From: Anagrus nilaparvatae
Taxonomy: Eukaryota > Arthropoda > Insecta > Hymenoptera > Mymaridae
Length of the DNA: 64,000 bases
Assembly (NCBI GenBank): GCA_022575985.1
Contig: JAKSXM010000272.1
Coordinates: 21,200,501 to 21,264,500, forward strand
Direction: 5' to 3'
Shown here: in pieces, positions 37,868 to 49,621 of the stretch
How the letters are laid out: each line of letters begins with the position of its first letter
Position numbering within the stretch: position 1 is the stretch's first letter
Notes under the pieces: model-generated
Seen by the model: only the letters and a program-made list of their open reading frames with translations
Database searches by the model: none
Told to the model about the DNA's origin: nothing
Position numbers and translations under genes: made by a program

Positions 37868-38110
37868 TAAGGGTTTTCGGGTTGGTCACGTGATACAGTG
37901 GGTTTTTAGTGAAGACCAAGACAGCTAAACATTTAAGCATAGGAGTTGGCGTGGTCTTCCATAAAGAATACTCGAGGAAAACAAATGTTTTCCTCGAGTA
38001 TTCTTTCTGGAAGACCACGCCAGTTGAATAGCTTATACGCAGGGTGGTCGTTGTTTTCGCTAAAAAGCTCCAATGTCACGTGACCAGCCCGAAGTACCTT
38101 ATAGGTAAAA
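37868..38110. mobile_element. Near-palindromic MITE
   Basis: Two arms of about 110 bases face each other with almost no spacer. The outer parts gggttggtcacgtga and tcacgtgaccagccc match, as do the inner parts ggtcttccataaagaatact and agtattctttctggaagacc. The centre is cctcgagg-flanked (cgaggaaaacaaatgttttc). It lies in the F-box/KAT1 intergenic region and would form a cruciform or a long hairpin RNA. Confidence 0.8.
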
Positions 38111-38602
38111 AACATTAGATAAAAACCGTGGATAAAAATAAAAAATCTATGTACAGTGGTAAAAATTAATTATTCAGTTTTTTAAAATTGTTTTATCTTA
38201 TCACTGATCTTATCATTCAATCAGTTACAGAAAAAATTTACATTAGAATTTGCTAAATTTCTCCCGCCACATTATTTAATTTTTATTTTTGTAATCTTAT
38301 GTAAGTATAAATAAATTAAGTATGAATAAATTAGATAAGGAGAATAATAGTTTTTTGTTATTATTTCTATTGAAATGTGGACGTGTTATAAGGAAATTCA
38401 AATTTTTACATTAATATATATGCACATGAAAATATTTTCATATTTTGCTAAATTCTTTATTTATTCTACAGTTTATAAGTTCATTTTATTTTTCATATAA
38501 AAGTGCATTTAATTTTAATATTGATTGCTATATTTACTTCTTACTTGTAAATATATTTATAATTTAATAAATTATTTTTGATTACTTTAAATTTAAAAAA
38601 AG

Positions 38603-40342
38603 ATGTTGAGGTCATTCCTTTTAAAAGTACGGCAAAAGAAAACGATACCAAAAAAATTTCAATTGCATAAATATTGTACCATGTCAAAGTTTGATTTACC
38701 AGAGCGGTTCATAGGAAATGACAAATCTGTATGGTAAGTTGAGTTACAACATAATTATTAAAAATTGAATTTATACTTTGAACAATATAATTAAAATAAT
38801 TTTTAACTTTAGGGTAGAGTACATACAACTTGCTTTAAAATATAATCCACTGAATCTTGGACAAGGTTTTCCAGACTACCATGCTCCAGAGAATGTTAGA
38901 AAAGCCTTAGCGGATGCAGTCATGAGTGATAATTATTTACTGAATCAGTATACAAGAGGATTTGTAAGCAAATGTTTTTCATAAAAAGTAACTAAAACAA
39001 AAAAGTTTGATATTTGCAACTAAAAATTTTACAGGGTCATCCTCGTTTAGTTAATGTTTTAGCAAAATTATATTCAAAATTAATAAATCGTGAATTGGAT
39101 CCAAATAATGATATTCTTGTTACTGCAGGTGCATATGAAGCTTTATATGCTACTTTGCAAGGTCATACATCACCAGGAGATGAATGGATCATTATTGAAC
39201 CTTTTTTTGACTGTTATGCTCCAATGATAAGAATGGCTGGGGGCATACCTAGATATATAGCTCTAAAACCAGTAAATATAATATTTAAACTTAAGAATAA
39301 TTTTCTTGATAAAAAAATAATTTTTTTTTTTAAGACAAAAACAAGTGGTAAAATAACATCTAGGGATTGGGTTTTTGATAAAAAAGAAATGGAAAGTCTT
39401 TTTAACAAAAAAACAAAAGGTATAATCATTAATACACCACATAATCCAATTGGTAAGGTTTTCACATTAGAAGAATTGCAGTTCTTAGCCGATCTTGCTA
39501 AAAAATGGGATGCTCTTGTGGTATCCGATGAAGTCTATGAATGGATAGTTTATGAACCTTATAAACATATTAGAATTGGTAAAAGTTAAAGTAAGCAATC
39601 ATAAATGATTAAAAAAGTAAATAAGTTTCAATATTTTAATAGCTACGTTACCTGATATGTTTGATCGGACTATTACAATTGGCTCTGCAGGAAAAACATT
39701 TAGTGTTACTGGGTGGAAACTTGGTTGGGCTTATGGTCCATCAAAATTATTATATAACTTAAAAGTTGTTCATCAAAATACAGTTTATACTTGTCAAACT
39801 CCAATACAAGTAAGTAATTTTAATTAATATTTGTTTATACTTTCATTTAATAATTTTTTTTATTTTCAGGAAGCTGTTGCTATAGGTTTTGAAGAGGAAT
39901 TAAAAAGATTTGACACACCAGAATGTTATTTTCATAGTATATCTAAAGAATTGTTACCAAAACGGGATTACATGACTAAATTTTTAAGTGATTTAGGTAT
40001 GTCTCCAACAATTCCTGAAGGTGGATATTTTATGTTAGCTAATTGGACACCATTAGAAAACAAAGTGAGACTTAATGAAGAAACAGATGAAAATAAAGAT
40101 TATAGGTTTACTAAATGGATGACAAAAAATGTTGGAGTTCAAGGTATTCCACCATCCGCTTTTTATAGCAATGAACACAAACATTTAGGAGAAGATAATG
40201 TTCGTTATTGCTTCATAAAGGTAAAATATTAGATTACTTGTTATAAAATACACAAATAATAAGTGAAATTATTTTAAATCTGCAGAAAGATGAAAATTTG
40301 AAAAAAGCAGCAGAAATATTATTAAAATGGAAATCTGAATAA
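38603..40342 (+). CDS. Kynurenine aminotransferase, copy 1 (KAT1)
   Basis: Seven exons, 38603-38733, 38813-38963, 39035-39271, 39335-39578, 39643-39809, 39870-40220 and 40286-40342, give about 445 residues. It is a class-I pyridoxal-phosphate aminotransferase of the KAT/cysteine-S-conjugate beta-lyase group (KYAT1/KYAT3), which converts kynurenine to kynurenic acid and acts on glutamine and other amino acids. Key motifs are LNLGQGFPDY, VTAGAYEALYATLQG, the cofactor-binding asparagine in NTPHNPIGKV, tyrosine in SDEVYEWIVYE, the Schiff-base lysine in SAGKTFSVTGWK and the carboxylate-binding arginine in VRYCFIK. The first 26 residues (MLRSFLLKVRQKK and on) are basic and look like a mitochondrial presequence, followed by a second methionine (MSKFDLPERF) that could start a cytosolic form. 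It is convergent with the CIMIP2 gene, 191 bases between stops. Confidence 0.95.
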
Positions 40343-40533
40343 AAAATTATTTTAATTTAATTATTCATTCCGCAGAAATGCTAAAATCAATGTACAAAAA
40401 AATATTTTTAGATAATGTTTAATGTTTTATAATTTTTACTATATCTATATTTTATTAGATGGAATAATTGTTGACTTTATAAAATCATGTTTTTACTGAA
40501 TACATTGCTTTTTTAAAAAATTAAATAATTTTA

Positions 40534-42041
40534 CTATTGATATTTTTTACAAGTTCCTATCTTTAAGTTGGAGCGGTTATTTTCAAGATATTGTTTTGCA
40601 TTTTTTGAATTGTATCCTTTAGTGTGACCAATTCTACAAGCAGTTAATATATTAATTTAATTACTATAATGTTATTCAAGTTAAGAAAATTTTCGTTTAC
40701 CCAAAAAATGCTCCAGGAATATGACCAGTATATGAAGGCATGATTGCTTTTCCTTCTTTGTAAATTGTTCCAAAGTTAGATGTTTTTGGTGTTTCTTCAT
40801 TTGGATTCGTAATAGGAGCCCACTGAGTATTTTCTCTGTGTTTATAATTTTTTGTAAAGTCATTAAGACCATCAGCAGTCATTTTCTTATGTGTTTTGCC
40901 AAAATGTACAGCTTCATAAGGTTTGTGTCCTGTGTAGCCTATAAGGATGATAGAAAACAAAATTAGTTTCAAAAAGAAATTAGAAAAAAAATTTAATTAA
41001 TTAATTTTCTGGAATACCATTAATAAAAAATTTATTTGGACTATTTTCAGTCATAAAATATGGAGATGGATGATAATCATCAGGATCAACGTATTTTTCA
41101 ATATTTGTTGAATTTCTTATGACTCCAGAAAATTCTGGCCTCACAACATGTAAAGGTAACTTGAATTTACTTTCAATAAGCTAATTTTGAATATTAAAAA
41201 ATTTATTTTAATTTTATTTAAAGGAAGGAAATACTGATTTTGTTTTTTTTGAATATTCAAATTAAGTAAATTTAATAATCTAAATTAAATTATTGAATTT
41301 CATTTAAAAAATATATAATTATATGTTAATTTTTATTTTAAATAATTTAAAAAACAATTTTAAATAATTACCAAACGTTCATTTAAATTTTGTGGACTGA
41401 TTACGCCTGATTGAATATCAATAATTTTTTTCAATCTTTCACGTGATTTTTTTCTTTTAATTTGATTTCTTTCAAAATTTGCTATCGCTTCAGTAGCTTG
41501 AATACCATACGGTTTATCCTGAAGTACATCCATATTAGGAATAAAACCTAAATGTTCATTAAACTTTTTAAAAGAAATATAATATTAATAAAATAAATTT
41601 TTTAATATTCAAAATTTTAAAATTATAATTTACCATCGTAACTTGATAATATTGGATAGTTATAAATTGTATCTGTTCTGAATTGTCTAGAATTGATTAC
41701 TTCAATGTCTTTTTTATTTAGTTTTGACTAAAATAACACATAATTTTAATGATATTAAAAAACAACGTTTTTGTAATTTTTTGCGCATACCTTGAATGGT
41801 TTTTTGTGATCTAAAAGCACCAATTTTTTAGAATGATTAATACTTGGATCAATTAAAAGATTGTTACTCAATTTTCCATATGTTTTACCTACATTAAATT
41901 TATTATTTGGTAAATAACCAGTATATCTGTAATTGAAAAAATATTATTTAAGATAATTTTTCTTTATATTATGAAAATCAGTACGATTTACCCTGGTAAA
42001 TAATAAGGTTCTGGAGTTTGCAATATTTCAACGCCAACCAT
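40534..42041 (-). CDS. CIMIP2: CIMIP2/FAM166-type ciliary microtubule protein
   Basis: Seven exons on the minus strand, 42041-41992, 41926-41791, 41727-41634, 41547-41372, 41180-41018, 40938-40701 and 40633-40534, join in frame to about 318 residues. Family members (FAM166/UPF0605) are microtubule inner proteins of axonemal doublets. The signature PGYTGYLPNNKFNVGKTYG lies at the N terminus, formed across the first junction, and related G(Y/F)(T/I)xxxP units recur as SYDGFIPNMD, NGYTGHKPYEAVHFGKTHKK and PSYTGHIPGAFFGIGHTKGY. Repeated YTGxxP-type units are typical of the family. An alternative end at 40,697 would result if exon 6 were read through into a TAA, but the last exon restores a family-like GIGHTKGY motif, so I prefer the spliced end. 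Which of CIMIP2A/B/C is closest is not resolved. Confidence 0.8.
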
Positions 42042-43780
42042 ATTTTAAAATTCATTAATTTGACTTGTTAATTTTCTAATATTTGTTTTTATTTATTATT
42101 ATTAATATTATTTCTTAAATAATAACATTTCAATTGTTTTAAATTATGCCAATGTGTGTGTAGATAAAAGTTAATAAGTTCACAACTTCCCATTCATAAT
42201 TTAAAATTTGAAATTTTAATTTTTAATTTATATAAATAATATTTTTAAAATGAAAAAAAAAAAATTCATTTAAAATATGCATTAAATTTATTTTAAATAT
42301 CTTGATGATAAAGCTTAAATTAATAAAGCTTGCAACTTCCCGAAAAATTGTCCGACTAAGCTCGGCCTTTTTCTACTTGAATAATAATTATTCTAAAAGT
42401 ATTACTGAAATTCGTGATATTGCGTCTATATAAAATCATTTGTTTTTTAAAGATCTCCGGATTTTTTACCATTTCTAATATTTAGTTAGTAATAGTTTGG
42501 ATTTTTAATCAATTTAACATTTTCCTTTGCATTACGGACTGAGTAGTTACAAAAGTAGGGACTCCAGTAGTGATCAAAATTTAAAATTTTTACCGCAGGA
42601 ATCAGTTTATTGTAAAATGTAAAATATGTAAACTGTAAAAAGAATTACCCTCGAATTTATTATCATGGTATTAAAATCCAGGGCATTTTTTAAAATTAAC
42701 GAATATTCTATCAACATAATATTGAAATTTAAAGAAATTTGATATAGCTATAGACATAGAACTAGGAGTTATCGAGACTCGCTGAAAAAAATTTATTTTC
42801 TACAAATTTTTTTTCGGTTTTTTGGGCATTGGCTACCTGTTTCAGTGTTCAAAAGTTCAAGTAAACGTTTCAGATTAGTATTACGGTTTCATAGCAATGT
42901 ATTTTGATTCATTTTATTTTACAATTGGTACCAGACACATTTTAAAAAATTTTTTTTTGAAAAAATAATATTTTAAACAAACTATGAGGGATTTTATACC
43001 AATTACGCTAAAAAAATTAGAATTTGGAGCTATGGTGATAAAAATCTAAATATATAAATTATTATTGAAAAAATGAAGACAGCTGCCAAAAATCGAAAAT
43101 TGGATCTCAAGAGCTAAATGTTTTAGCTGCGTATTTTAGAAGAAAAAAAAATTTGGGATCTATTTTCGTGAGCCTACTATCGACAGACTATCGACCAAAA
43201 AAAGATGTGGACCTCCCGAATTTTTGAAATATTTTCCAGAAAAATGACTTCAGAATGTTCGGATAAAAAAAAATCTGTTGACAAATTATCCTTCGATCTC
43301 TGTAAAAAGTTTTATGATTGTAACTTTATTAGGAGGGGAGGGACAGCAATAAATGCATCAAAAAAGTAAGAAAAAAATTTTTTATTTTTTAGGCCGTTTT
43401 TAAACGTTTAATTTAGTGCATTAAAAATTATTTTAATTTAACCAAATTTTAACTGCAGGTTTTTTAACCCTTTAACATCATATATAAAAACGAAATACCG
43501 TAATGCGAATGCAGGACTCCTATTCTTGCATTGGTTGAAAATAATATAGTTTCATTTTAAAGAATAACTATAGATTTTTTTAAAAACCTTAAAAAATCGA
43601 ACTTTGCATTTGTCGTTTTTCACGTTCAAACGATTGCAAATGCCGCGAAATTAAAAAATACGCTGCTAACTAGTTGGCACTAAGGTTCCTTAAATAATGA
43701 GCTTAATACTTCAATATCCCACAGATATCATCAATTACAAGCATGCAATCATACATACATTTCTATTAACTTTTAAAAGA
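42042..43780. other. Intergenic, start of repeat-rich zone
   Basis: There is no gene here. AT-rich sequence with poly-A and poly-T tracts, and probably diverged repeats by composition. I could not define unit boundaries before about 43,787. Confidence 0.4.
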
Positions 43781-43786
43781 TTTTTT

Positions 43787-44962
43787 TATTGATCAAAAAT
43801 TTTGGAACAAATTTTCAAAAAATTAATTATCAGATTCGAGATATCGAGTAAAATCATATTTTCAAATATAAGTACCTTCATGGAACTAAATGAAGTATTA
43901 CACAAAAAAAAAAAATTTTGCAGTTTTTTTAATTTTTTTGTTTTTTTAATTTTGAGAAAAAAATTTTGAAAAAATTCGGAATCAGATCAAAAAGATTACT
44001 ATAAACGAACTTTCTAAAACTAGTACTCTCATAGTAATAAATTAGGTACTACGTCCAAAGAGAAAAAAAATTTGGTGTTTTTTGTATTTTTTTGTGACGA
44101 AAATTTTAGGAAAAAAATTTTCAAAAAATTAGGTATCAGATTCGAGATATCGAGTACTTTTATGGAAATAAATGAGGTATTACCTCCAAATTAAAAAAAA
44201 AAAGTAGTTTGAGATTTTTTAATGAAAAAATTTTTGAAAAAAAAATTAAGTCTTAATTCCATAATAAAAGTAAAAATAATATTTTATTGACCAGAATTGG
44301 AGCTGAACTTAATTTTTTATAACAATTTTTTTATTTCACAATATTTCACCAACAAATCCGTTGGCTTCTTCAGGTGATCTGAATACAAAAATTATATGAT
44401 TTTTTCTTAATTACTAATGAACAATATGAGAATTTAAAAACATTTTTATATTAACAATATGTTAAACTTACATAAAAATACTTGTTTTTTTGAGCTATGC
44501 GACCATAATAGTAGTGAAATATCACCGGTTACAATATTTTCAGATATTAGTACTTTAATGGAATTAAATTAGGTATTACAATAAAAAAAAAAAGAAATAT
44601 TGTAGTTTTTTTAATTTTGAGAAAAAAACTTTGAAAAATTTCGGTATCAGATCCAAAAAATTACTATAAACGAACTTTTTAAAACTAGTAATCTTATAGA
44701 AATAAATTAGGTACTACGTCCAAAAAGAAAAAAATATTTAGTGTTTTTTTTATTTTTTTGTGACGAAAATTTTGGGGAAAAAATTTTCAAAAAATTAATT
44801 ATCAGATTCGAGATATCGAGTAAAAATTGTACTTTCAAATATAAGTATTTTCATGGAAATAAATGAGGTATTACATCCAAATTAAAAAAAAAAAAAGTAG
44901 TTTGAGATTTTTTGATAAAAAAATTTTTGAAAAAAAAATTAGATATGTGGTAAAAAACATAA
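43787..44962. repeat. Two diverged tandem repeat units
   Basis: A unit of about 430-450 bases occurs twice, near 43,787-44,232 and 44,517-44,962. Shared landmarks are atcagattcgagatatcgag, taaattaggtactacgtcca and an aaaaagtagtttgagatttt motif. The spacer between them contains the hammerhead-like motif listed separately. Part of the unit's end recurs inverted near 54,960-55,050. Confidence 0.6.
44340..44385 (-). ncRNA. Possible hammerhead-like core
   Basis: On the minus strand ctgaagaagccaacggattt is followed by gttggtgaaatattg. This places a CUGAAGA box, a helix (gccaac with gttggt) and a GAAA box in the order of a hammerhead ribozyme core. Such motifs occur in Penelope-like elements and retrozymes. 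I could not find convincing helix I and III partners with a cleavage triplet, so activity is unproven. Confidence 0.3.
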
Positions 44963-45058
44963 TTGATTTTTTATAAAATCATAAAGTTAAGCTCCAATTC
45001 AGATCAATAACTTCTAATAAATTTTATTAATTCCATAATGGTTGTGAAATTTCACCGG

Positions 45059-45190
45059 TAACACACACACACACACACATACTTTTTTTAAAACCCGGTT
45101 TTTTAGCTTCCTGAGGTTCCAAAACATGCTTATATGCCAAAAAATCAAAAATCAAAATTTGACCCATCCTCATTGAGGAACCAAAATTCA
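45059..45190 (+). repeat. AC microsatellite plus dispersed repeat, copy 2
   Basis: A run of about ten AC units follows ttcaccggta. Then comes a diverged copy of the repeat seen at 2,125, with gcttcctgaggttccaaaac and tcaaaatttgacccatcctc. Confidence 0.6.
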
Positions 45191-45246
45191 AATAAACAGA
45201 ATTTTTTTTCTATTTTAAATAATTTTTCAAATCTTATCATATGATC

Positions 45247-46027
45247 AATTATTTTAAAAGTGATACTTAATTTGAGCCTGGAATCGTAAATTTTTTTTTT
45301 TTGAGGGCACATCGATATGACCCGTGTTTTCAGATAGTTTGAACCTTCAGAAAACCGAAAAAAATCGTGAACAAGAAATCGACGATAGGTGCCAAAAATA
45401 TTTTTTCACTTTTATGTCAAAAAACGTGTTTTTCGTATCTGAGCTACCCTAAATTTTTAAAATAGTTAGGTAAAAAAATTTTTTTATTATTACAAAATTA
45501 AAATTTTGTCAATAAATATAATTTTTTTCTTAAAGAAATGAATTGCCAGGGAAAAATTAATCGATTAAAAAAAAAAAATTATTATTTCACGATGAAAATC
45601 AAGCGAATAATGCATGTTTAAGGTTCAGAAACAGGCTTTTTTCAATAAAATTTCAATCTTTTTTAAGACGAATTTGAGCAAAATCTTAAATTGACGATAA
45701 CTTGACTAAATTTAATCGTAAAAAGATAAGTTTTTTTTTCTTCTGGAGTGGGTTTTCCCTGGCAATCAGATTTTCTTATCTATTTTAAAAAAGTTTTTTT
45801 ACATAAAAATTTATTTTAAAAATTTAGGGTAGCTCAGATACGAAAAACACGTTTTTTGACATAAAAGTGAAAAAATCTTTTTGGCACCTATCGCCGATTT
45901 CTTGTTCACGATTTTTTTCGGTTTTCTGAAGGTTCAAACTATCTGAAAACACGGGTCATATCGATGTGCCCTAAAAAAAAAAATTTACGATTCCAGGCTC
46001 AAATTAAGTATCACTTTTAAAATAATT
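45247..46027. mobile_element. TIR element with arms of about 200 bases
   Basis: The left end aattattttaaaagtgatac and the right end gtatcacttttaaaataatt are exact inverse partners. The arms stay similar inward for about 200 bases, for instance gacccgtgttttcagatagt against actatctgaaaacacgggtc. The centre has no coding capacity. Non-autonomous DNA transposon. Confidence 0.8.
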
Positions 46028-46317
46028 GCTCATATACCACTGCGCGCTTACCATTTGCAAATTTTTGTTTGTATACACGTTTCAAATTATTTGCAATAGT
46101 TTGAGCAGGAAAAAAAATTTCGTTTGCCGCAAGCGGATTTTTGTCCCCGTGTAGAGTTGGAGGAGCCGAGAAAATTAGTAATCTGGCAAATCCGTAAATC
46201 ATAAAACATGTAAATAATAACGAATATTATTAAATTTAAAGTTTAAATTTTATCATTCTTTAAGAGCATAGATTTTAAACTGGATTTAAAAATAGTAAAC
46301 TATAAGACTGATGTCTA

Positions 46318-46560
46318 GAGAAATAAAGAATGGCCCAAATCGCACGTAAATATTTTGGAGTAGACTGTGACCTACGCCATTCTGTTTTTATCGCCAAAGT
46401 TTATAGATTTATCCAGGGCTGGATTTATCTTCGGCAGTCGCCAAAAAATATGTCTGATGGTCACGCGATTACAACTTAAATACTTTTTTCTGGCCTTCTA
46501 AAAGAAAAAAGATATTTAAGTTCTGTAAACTGGAATCGGTTATTTGACCATCACTAAAAA
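46318..46560. repeat. Partial hairpin-family copy and short hairpin
   Basis: At 46,320-46,355 the sequence aagaatggcccaaatcgcac matches one arm of the hairpin family at 47.6 and 48.7 kb. Just right of it, aacttaaatacttttttct and agaaaaaagatatttaagtt (46,476-46,522) form a separate hairpin. Confidence 0.55.
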
Positions 46561-46609
46561 AGGGAAAACATTTTTTTTCTTTAAAATTTCAATATTGAAA
46601 TAAATATGA

Positions 46610-47016
46610 AAAAACTTATAACCGGTTTGTGTAAACACAACCTAAATGCATGGAACATGTTTAGTTCCAGCTGAGGACTAAGTATAATGCATAAATTTTA
46701 CGCAACATTACAATACAATTTCCTAATTTTATAATTTTTAATTATCACCTTTACTAGATGTTAAAATAACCCAAACTATATTCTGATATCCCTAAACGCG
46801 TATTATTCTAGGTCCCTAAATCAAAATTATTCCAAATCCCCAAACCTGAATTATTTGGTATTATTCTAAGTCCATAAAACTGCATTATTCTAGTCACTAA
46901 GCCCAGATTTTTCGAAGTACCTAAATTGAAATCTAGTCTAAGTCTCATTTGACCCCCCCCCCTTAATTTTCAAGTTCTTGTGGTACCCCCTCCCTATAAA
47001 CATGTTCCATGTTAAT
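46610..47016. repeat. ataaccggtttgtg element, copy 1
   Basis: The copy begins cttataaccggtttgtgtaa with catggaacatgttt soon after. It contains short repeats of the type tccctaaacctgaattatt, then a poly-C run (gaccccccccc) and ends with ccctccctataaacatgttc. The catggaacatgtt and aacatgttccatg motifs form inverted ends. Confidence 0.65.
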
Positions 47017-47439
47017 ATTAAATAAATAAATATTAGCCCCTCCCCTCCTTAATTTTTCATTTTAAACAACAGAAAAAGAATTTAATTTGAATTAGCCAAA
47101 GCAGAAAAAATGTATACAAAAATGTTTTTAAAATAGATTTTTATTATAAAACAGGGTTTAACTTAGGCTGTAGTACACTTATTTTTCAATAATTAAATAC
47201 GATTTTCTCGAAATTATAGGTACATTCAAACAGCACGCGCGGGCGAGAATTTTATGTCAATCTAAAAACTTGATTTTCTACGGATAAAGTAATTTTTATG
47301 ATTTAAAGGCTTTTATTTTGATTACTGTAACTTTTTTTTTATGTTGACACATTCGCTGTAACTTTTTTTATATCATTAACAGTTTTCAAGAAAATACGAA
47401 AAAAGTCAAATTTTAGACCTTTGACCTCGATGTGCAACA

Positions 47440-47470
47440 ATTTGCGACCCCCCCCCCCCCCCAAGTGTGC
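47440..47470 (+). repeat. Poly-C run
   Basis: About 14 consecutive C residues follow tttgcga in otherwise AT-rich sequence. It is similar to the poly-C runs in the nearby minisatellite-bearing elements. Confidence 0.7.
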
Positions 47471-47509
47471 GGGAAAATTTTCCTAGTTATTATTATTTTT
47501 CCTAGTTTA

Positions 47510-47765
47510 TTATTGCAGTGCGAATAAAAAGCAATAACTTTTTCTGGTCAGCGGCCAGAAAGCACGTATTTCCCGGCCGCTGCGCGTCCGGCAAAGACGT
47601 GTTTTCTCGCCACTGATGCAGAAAAATCGTATACGACCCTGGGCCATAAAAAAAGAATGCCCCAAATCGCAGTTTACCATCCTCGGCTTCGCCTCGGAAG
47701 GTAATTTACGTGCGATTTGGGCCATTCTTTATTTTTCTGGCCATGGGTCGTAATATACTATTATT
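47510..47765. mobile_element. Hairpin MITE family, copy A
   Basis: The arms ccccaaatcgcagtttacc and ggtaatttacgtgcgatttg face each other across cctcggcttcgcctcgg. It is preceded by a GC-rich flank (ttcccggccgctgcgcgtcc). A diverged copy with the same order is at 48,560-48,778. The open frame starting MAQIARKLPSEAKPRM is a by-product of the hairpin. Confidence 0.7.
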
Positions 47766-48559
47766 CCAAGTGTTTTCCGTATCCGAATGAATTAAGAGGA
47801 TCTTAAATTTATTAGAGTAATTGAAATAAAAAAATATTTGAAATATAATCCCATATGCGTGTACGTGCCCATTCTATTGTACGTTAATTTAGTTTCATAT
47901 GTAGGCGTAGCCAAGAGTATTATTTTTAAATTTTATTTTCCAAAATTCTTTTACAAAGATAAAAAAATGAATAAAAATAATACCTTGAGCCGATTGATAT
48001 GAAAAAACAAAAAAAACATGAAAATTGTAAAATACACGTTTGATACACGTCTATTTAACAACACCTATTTATAACAAAAAATTTTATTTTTTTCTTTGAA
48101 TTGATCTTACTTAAAGATAAAAAACAATGACATCGAAAATGTAGCTTGAACAGATGTTCATTCCATCAAATATACTGTAAGACTCGAGGTGAAACTACAT
48201 ACTTCAGGTTTTAGTATGGTTTTATTGCTTGGTTTTATTATTTTTAATGAATATAAATTTTTTCTTTTTAATTAATTAATCAATTAAATACTATTTTTTA
48301 AATTAAAAAAAATTGGTTTTATTAGTATATTTGATTATGTTTATTGAAAAGTTCTCCATTTGAAAGCAATTCTCAAAAGAAGAGAAGTAATAAGTATCCG
48401 GAAAATACGTGCTTTCTTGCCGCTGACGAGAAAAACCAATTAACTAATTAGGGACCCTTTAGTTTTAATTTTAAAATCCGCAAATAGGTTATAATAAATT
48501 TTCACTTGTTTTTGAAAACGGCTAATTTATTTGAACAGAGAATTTGGTGAAGGTATTTT

Positions 48560-48778
48560 TTAATAAAAATTAGCGAATCTCTGTATTTCCCGGACGCTAC
48601 GCGTCCGGCAAAGATGTATTTTCTCGCCACTGTTGCAGAAAAATTTTGTACAATCCTCGGCCATAAACAAAGAATGACCCAAATCGCAGTTTACCATCCT
48701 CGGCTTCGCCTCGGAAGGTAATTTACATACGATTTGGGCCATTTTTTATTTTTCTGGCCTAGGACCGTAATATACTAT
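48560..48778. mobile_element. Hairpin MITE family, copy B
   Basis: Same structure as the copy at 47,510-47,765, including ttcccggacgctacgcgtcc, the cctcggcttcgcctcgg core and the terminal cgtaatatactatta. The two copies differ by scattered substitutions, so they are separate insertions or an old duplication. Confidence 0.7.
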
Positions 48779-48825
48779 TAAATATCAGCAGCGCTTACAA
48801 AATAATTCAGATATGCGCTTTTTTT

Positions 48826-49310
48826 TGTCTTTAGTCTCATCAGTGTAATCCCTGTTTTCTGCTTTTTACATTTGAACAACAAAAACAAACAAAAAAAATT
48901 TTTAATAATCAAATTAATTTAATTAATTGGAATGCAAAACAGTAATTATACTGTTTTATCATTATTATTAATTGGCAATTCATCGAAAAAATGCCCACCA
49001 ATTGTTACTAACTAGACAAAATAGAAAAACTAGAAAATTTTCTAAATCGACAAAATTTTCAAAACATTTTTTGAATAAATTATTTTTTAAAATGCCAGAT
49101 GTGATCTTTTTGAGAATGTGGTAGGAGAAAGGCAACTTCTCTTCTTCTATGACATTCTATTGTATGATCTCTTCCTGGCGTGATTAAAAAATGTAAGTCT
49201 CTTTTTTTGTTTTTGTAAATTATAAAAAAATTTTTTGTAGTTATTTTTTGTTGTTGTTCATAATATGTAAAAAGAAGAAAACAGGGATTCCACTGATGAG
49301 ACTCGTCCTG
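48826..49310. mobile_element. Foldback element with hammerhead-like end
   Basis: The left part ctcatcagtgtaatccctgt and the right part acagggattccactgatgag are inverse partners, with further pairing of ttttctgctttttacat and its inverse. The right end continues into the hammerhead-like motif described separately. There is no coding capacity. Confidence 0.6.
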
Positions 49311-49330
49311 TTTTCATGCGGAGTCGAAAT
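49292..49330 (+). ncRNA. Possible hammerhead-like core
   Basis: ctgatgagactc is followed after 16 bases by gagtcgaaa. That is the conserved CUGAUGA box, a perfect 5-bp helix II (gactc/gagtc) and the GAAA box in the right order. The sequence after GAAA (tggac) would need a matching gtcca-H strand nearby. The nearest candidate, ttccatg near 49,440, has a G at the cleavage position, so self-cleavage is doubtful. Confidence 0.3.
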
Positions 49331-49621
49331 GGACAAAGCTTTTTTTAACTTTTTTAAATCATTAAAATAAATTTTTAACATAGATAACAATAATGAAACA
49401 CAGATAACAATAATGAAAAGAATTATACTTTTTTAGTTCCATGTAGATCGTGTTTATTATTTACAATAAACTCATCAAATTAATTTAATGTTAATCTGTG
49501 TTAAAATTTTTTATTATTATTAATATATAATTAACATTTGGTGATTAATTAAAATGCTTTCTAAAAATATTTTAGCTTTAAAATTTTTATTGTAAATATT
49601 GTCATATTGTCATATTGGACA

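Noticed and set aside
40681..40872. Alternative 63-codon frame on the minus strand over the CIMIP2 exon
   Set aside because: It is an overlapping frame of exon 6; the other frame carries the family motifs.
47510..47725. Open frame starting MAQIARKLPSEAK as a small protein
   Set aside because: It is created by the hairpin arms of a MITE. The second copy at 48,560-48,742 shows the same frame with repeat-type divergence.
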